This document shows positions 5,136-7,627 of a DNA stretch of 7,627 nt, piece after piece. The notes beneath the pieces were generated by a model. That model had not been told where the DNA came from. It was given only the letters and a program-made list of their open reading frames with translations, and ran no database searches. Each line of letters opens with the position of its first letter. The stretch's first letter is position 1. A program made the translations under genes and the position numbers. The DNA is from Pseudomonadota bacterium (GTDB lineage Bacteria; Pseudomonadota; Alphaproteobacteria; Sphingomonadales; Sphingomonadaceae). Where the stretch lies: contig JAEWCW010000003.1 of NCBI GenBank assembly GCA_023390415.1, forward strand, positions 1 through 7,627, in the 5' to 3' direction.

Positions 5136-6053
5136 TTACTCTTCAAGCATTGCCAGGCTGACCGGGAACAGGCGCGAGCAGAATTCGCAATCGACGTTGA
5201 TGAATCCATGATCGTCGACCATCTCGGCCCGCTCTGAGGCCGGGAAGCGCGCCAGCACGCCTCGGATCCGCTCCAGGCTGCAGCGGCAGCCCTTGGCGAG
5301 CGGCAGCGAGAAGAGAAGGCGGATCTCGTCCTCCTCGTGGAACAGGCGCCAGAGCAGGTCCTCGAGCGGCAGGCTGCGGTCAGCGAGCTCGCCGGCGCGG
5401 ATCGTCTCGCCGAGGATCCGGACATGCTCCCATTCGGGATGGTCGAGCCGGGTATGGAGGCGCTCGCGCCCCTCCTCGCCCTCGGGGAGGTGCTGGATCA
5501 GGATCCCGCCGGCGATATGGCCGCTGTCGTCGGTCGCGACCCGGATCAGGCTCGGGATCTGCTCGGACTGGGCGAAATAATGCTCGGTCGCCGCGGCCAG
5601 GCTCTCGCCTTCCAGCGGAACGATGCCCTGGTAGCGCTCGCCGGTCGCCGGCTGGTCGAAGGTGACGGCGAGATAGCCCTTGCCGAACAGCTCGGCGAGG
5701 GTCGGCATGGCGTGGGCGGCGAGCCGCTCGGAATCGAAGCGGACATAGCCACGCAGCTCGCCGCCCTGATAGTCGCAGACCAGCAGGTCGACGACCCCGC
5801 TCTCGGTCTGCGCCTGCATGGTGAGCTGGCCGCCCGAATCCTTGAGCGTGGTGCCGAGCAACGCGGTCAGCACCAGCGCCTCGGAGAGGATGCGGGCGAT
5901 CGGCGCCGGATAGGCATGGGTGGAAAGGATCTCGCCGAGCAGCGGACCGAGCCGCACCAGGCGGCCGCGCGCATTGCGCTCGGGAAGCGCGAATCCGATG
6001 GCGACGTCGAGCGAGGCGCCCGCCGTCCCGGGAGCATGATCTTGGGAGGACAT
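5136..6053 (-). CDS. hslO: Redox-regulated holdase chaperone Hsp33
   Basis: Hsp33 is a cytoplasmic chaperone that is inactive when its cysteines bind zinc and turns into a holdase when oxidative stress plus heat releases the zinc and forms disulfides. The 305-residue protein carries the diagnostic C-terminal zinc switch: Cys256-x-Cys258, 30 residues, Cys289-x-x-Cys292. The N-terminal domain includes LTMQAQTESGVVDLLVCDY (77-95) and the G-x-L-x-V-T-F-D strand near 126-133, both typical of the family. Length is close to that of E. coli Hsp33. The ATG at 6051-6053 has no clear ribosome site, but a sigma-32-like promoter sits immediately upstream and could give a leaderless message. Downstream lies the structured region ending in a terminator. 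It is transcribed divergently from the M16 peptidase. Confidence 0.96.
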   Translation of the reverse strand: MSSQDHAPGTAGASLDVAIGFALPERNARGRLVRLGPLLGEILSTHAYPAPIARILSEALVLTALLGTTLKDSGGQLTMQAQTESGVVDLLVCDYQGGELRGYVRFDSERLAAHAMPTLAELFGKGYLAVTFDQPATGERYQGIVPLEGESLAAATEHYFAQSEQIPSLIRVATDDSGHIAGGILIQHLPEGEEGRERLHTRLDHPEWEHVRILGETIRAGELADRSLPLEDLLWRLFHEEDEIRLLFSLPLAKGCRCSLERIRGVLARFPASERAEMVDDHGFINVDCEFCSRLFPVSLAMLEE

Positions 6054-6060
6054 GGGCCCG

Positions 6061-6089
6061 ATGTGGGCGATGAGCGGAGCCGGTTCAAG
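6061..6089 (-). promoter_or_regulatory. Possible heat-shock (sigma-32-like) promoter of hslO
   Basis: On the minus strand CTTGAA (6089-6084) is followed after 17 bases by CCACAT (6066-6061), one mismatch from CCCCAT. The -10 ends seven bases before the hslO ATG, so the transcript would start at or very near the start codon. Hsp33 belongs to the heat-shock regulon in E. coli, which fits. Confidence 0.4.
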
Positions 6090-6111
6090 GCGGCGGCGCC
6101 GGCCGGCTCCG
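6075..6111. repeat. Nine-base perfect inverted repeat in the hslO/peptidase intergenic region
   Basis: CGGAGCCGG (6075-6083) and CCGGCTCCG (6103-6111) are perfect inverted copies separated by 19 bases. The arms flank the CTTGAA element of the putative hslO promoter, so a regulator site is conceivable. No T-run follows, so it is not a terminator; GC-rich background makes chance pairing possible. Confidence 0.4.
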
Positions 6112-6203
6112 GCGATTGACCATTCTTGCGGATTTCCCGCAGCGCCGGTTTACAACCGCTCGCCCCGCTGCTCAAAACCGTGCCGGCAAAAGCGTTTAGG
6201 CAC

Positions 6204-6208
6204 GGGGA
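6204..6208 (+). promoter_or_regulatory. Ribosome binding site supporting the TTG start of the peptidase
   Basis: GGGGA ends seven bases before the TTG at 6216. Together with the signal peptide that the TTG start produces, it decides the start codon. Confidence 0.5.
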
Positions 6209-6215
6209 TACGAAC

Positions 6216-7627
6216 TTGGCACGAAAGGCAATCTGGCTCGCCGCACTTCTGGCGGGCGCTTCGACGATGACGGCGACCGCGGCCATGGCCGATCAGGGCC
6301 GCCAGCCGGCCCAGGCCGCGGCGCCGGCCGTGCCGCCCATCGCCTATACGATGCGCACCCTCCCCAACGGCCTGAAGGTCTATGCGCTCCGCGACACCTC
6401 CACCGCCAACGTCTCGGTGCAGATGTGGTACGATGTCGGGTCGAAGGACGATCCCGCCGGCCGCTCCGGCTTCGCTCACCTGTTCGAGCACATTTTGAGC
6501 CGCGTCACCCGCAACATCCCGCACGGCGACCTCAGCCGGATCGTCGAGGAGCAGGCGGGCGGCACGCGCAACGCCTCCACCGGCCCGGACACCACCAATT
6601 ATTACGAGACGGTGCCGGCCAACCAGCTCGAGGCGATGCTCTGGGCCCATGCCGAGCGAATGGGCCGATCGGTGCTTGATCAGTCGGTGTTCGAGGCCGA
6701 GCGCAACATCGTGAAGGAGGAGATGCGCCAGCGCGTCCTCTCCCAGCCCTATGGCCGCCTGCAGCGCTATTTCATGATGGATACGGGTTTCTCCGCCAAC
6801 CATCCCTATCGCCGCTCCGGGATCGGGACGATGGCCGATCTCGATACCGCGACCCTCGAGGATGCGCGCGCCTTCCACGAGAATTTCTACCGGCCGGACA
6901 ATGCGACCCTGATCGTCTCCGGCAATTTCGATCCGGCCCAGCTCGATCGCTGGGTGGACCAGCATCTCGGATCGATCCCGCGCCCGAACCGGCCGATCCT
7001 GCGTCACCGCGCGGCGGACCAGCCGCGCACCGGCGCGCGGTCGATCACTGCCTATGGGCCCAACGTGCCGCTCCCCGCCATCGTCGCGAGCTGGCAGCGC
7101 CCACGGCTCAACCATCCGGATTCGGCCGCCTTTTCGGTGCTCGAGATGATCCTTTCGGGCGGCCAGTCGTCGCGCCTCTACCGCGCGCTCGTCTATGAGC
7201 GGCAGCTCGCGCAGAGCGCCGGCGCCTTCGATTACGCGCTGGAGGATGCCGGCATCTTTGCGGTCCAGGCGATCGTCGCCAGCGGCCGCGACATCGGCGA
7301 GACCGAGGCCGCGCTCGCCGCCGAGATCGCCCGGGTCCGCAACGCGCCCGTGACCGCGGCCGAGATCGAGGAAGCACGTAACGAGATCGTCTCGTCGATG
7401 CTTTTCCAGCGCGAGACCCCGACCGGGCGCGCCAACGAGGTCGGCCGCTCGGTCACCAGCGCCAACGACCCGCGCTGGGGCGACAAGCTGCTTGCCGCGG
7501 TCGCCCGCGTCACCCCCGCCGACGTCCAGCGCGTCGCGCGGCGCTACCTCACCGACGAGACCAGGGTCTCGATCCGCTATCTCGACCAGGGCCAGCGTCC
7601 CGCTGACGTGCCGGCGACCCCGGACCC
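6216..7627 (+). CDS. Secreted M16-family (insulinase/pitrilysin-type) zinc metallopeptidase, 3' end outside window
   Basis: About 470 residues are visible and the frame is still open at the window end. Starting at TTG, the chain has a signal peptide (MARKAIWLAALLAG, cleavage after AMA at residue 25), so the enzyme is exported. The inverted zinc motif HLFEH is at 88-92, with His88 and His92 as ligands and Glu91 as base. Glu169, exactly 76 residues after His92, is the third ligand, as in HXXEHX76E enzymes. The middle domain includes FHENFYRPDNATLIVSGNF, and GGQSSRLYRAL marks the second half of the M16 core. The first catalytic unit is therefore intact. Family members of this type are either about 450 residues or about 900 with an inactive second half; with no stop by residue 470, the longer form is favoured. 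Substrate is unknown. Any ATG start further in would remove the signal peptide. Confidence 0.93.
   Translation, partial: MARKAIWLAALLAGASTMTATAAMADQGRQPAQAAAPAVPPIAYTMRTLPNGLKVYALRDTSTANVSVQMWYDVGSKDDPAGRSGFAHLFEHILSRVTRNIPHGDLSRIVEEQAGGTRNASTGPDTTNYYETVPANQLEAMLWAHAERMGRSVLDQSVFEAERNIVKEEMRQRVLSQPYGRLQRYFMMDTGFSANHPYRRSGIGTMADLDTATLEDARAFHENFYRPDNATLIVSGNFDPAQLDRWVDQHLGSIPRPNRPILRHRAADQPRTGARSITAYGPNVPLPAIVASWQRPRLNHPDSAAFSVLEMILSGGQSSRLYRALVYERQLAQSAGAFDYALEDAGIFAVQAIVASGRDIGETEAALAAEIARVRNAPVTAAEIEEARNEIVSSMLFQRETPTGRANEVGRSVTSANDPRWGDKLLAAVARVTPADVQRVARRYLTDETRVSIRYLDQGQRPADVPATPD

Noticed and set aside
5337..6119. 260-codon plus-strand frame across hslO
   Set aside because: It is antisense to hslO, which has its full zinc-switch cysteines; composition is that of a shadow frame.
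6150..7115. 321-codon frame on the minus strand across the M16 peptidase
   Set aside because: It is antisense to a gene with a complete HXXEHX76E zinc site; long antisense frames are expected at high third-position GC.

Overview
The window is GC-rich, densely packed chromosomal DNA from an alphaproteobacterium, most likely a sphingomonad. This rests on the strong G/C bias at third codon positions, the small Asn/Asp-rich lipoproteins, the style of the M16 peptidase (an FAHLFEHIL-type zinc motif) and CtrA-like TTAACC sites. The taxonomic call is inference, because no rRNA or marker phylogeny is present. No insertion sequence, phage gene, CRISPR array, tRNA or rRNA was seen. This is an ordinary housekeeping region with a few under-described small elements.

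Layout, left to right. (1) 1-279: the C-terminal end of a GNAT acetyltransferase (+), converging on a six-segment membrane protein (276-1091, -); the two stop codons overlap in one CTAG. (2) 1193-1849: lipB (+), octanoyltransferase of lipoate synthesis, divergent from the membrane protein. (3) 1940-2209 and 2366-2683: two related small lipoproteins (+), each followed by its own intrinsic terminator. (4) 2874-3557: an unrecognised secreted four-cysteine protein (+), converging on queE. (5) 3592-4934: queC-queE (-), a translationally coupled pair for 7-deazaguanine (queuosine precursor) synthesis. (6) 4972-5078: a strongly structured stretch (-) between hslO and queC. It has two hairpins and then a textbook terminator, and could be a small RNA, the 3' end of the hslO message, or a leader/attenuator for queC. 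(7) 5136-6053: hslO (-), the redox-regulated chaperone Hsp33. (8) 6216-7627: a secreted M16 zinc metallopeptidase (+), starting at TTG and cut by the window end.

The genes do not form one pathway. QueC and QueE act together: QueE makes 7-carboxy-7-deazaguanine and QueC converts it to preQ0. LipB, Hsp33 and the M16 peptidase are independent functions. The least explained parts are the structured RNA-like element at 4972-5078, the lipoprotein pair, and the secreted four-cysteine protein. I found no convincing multi-gene novel system.
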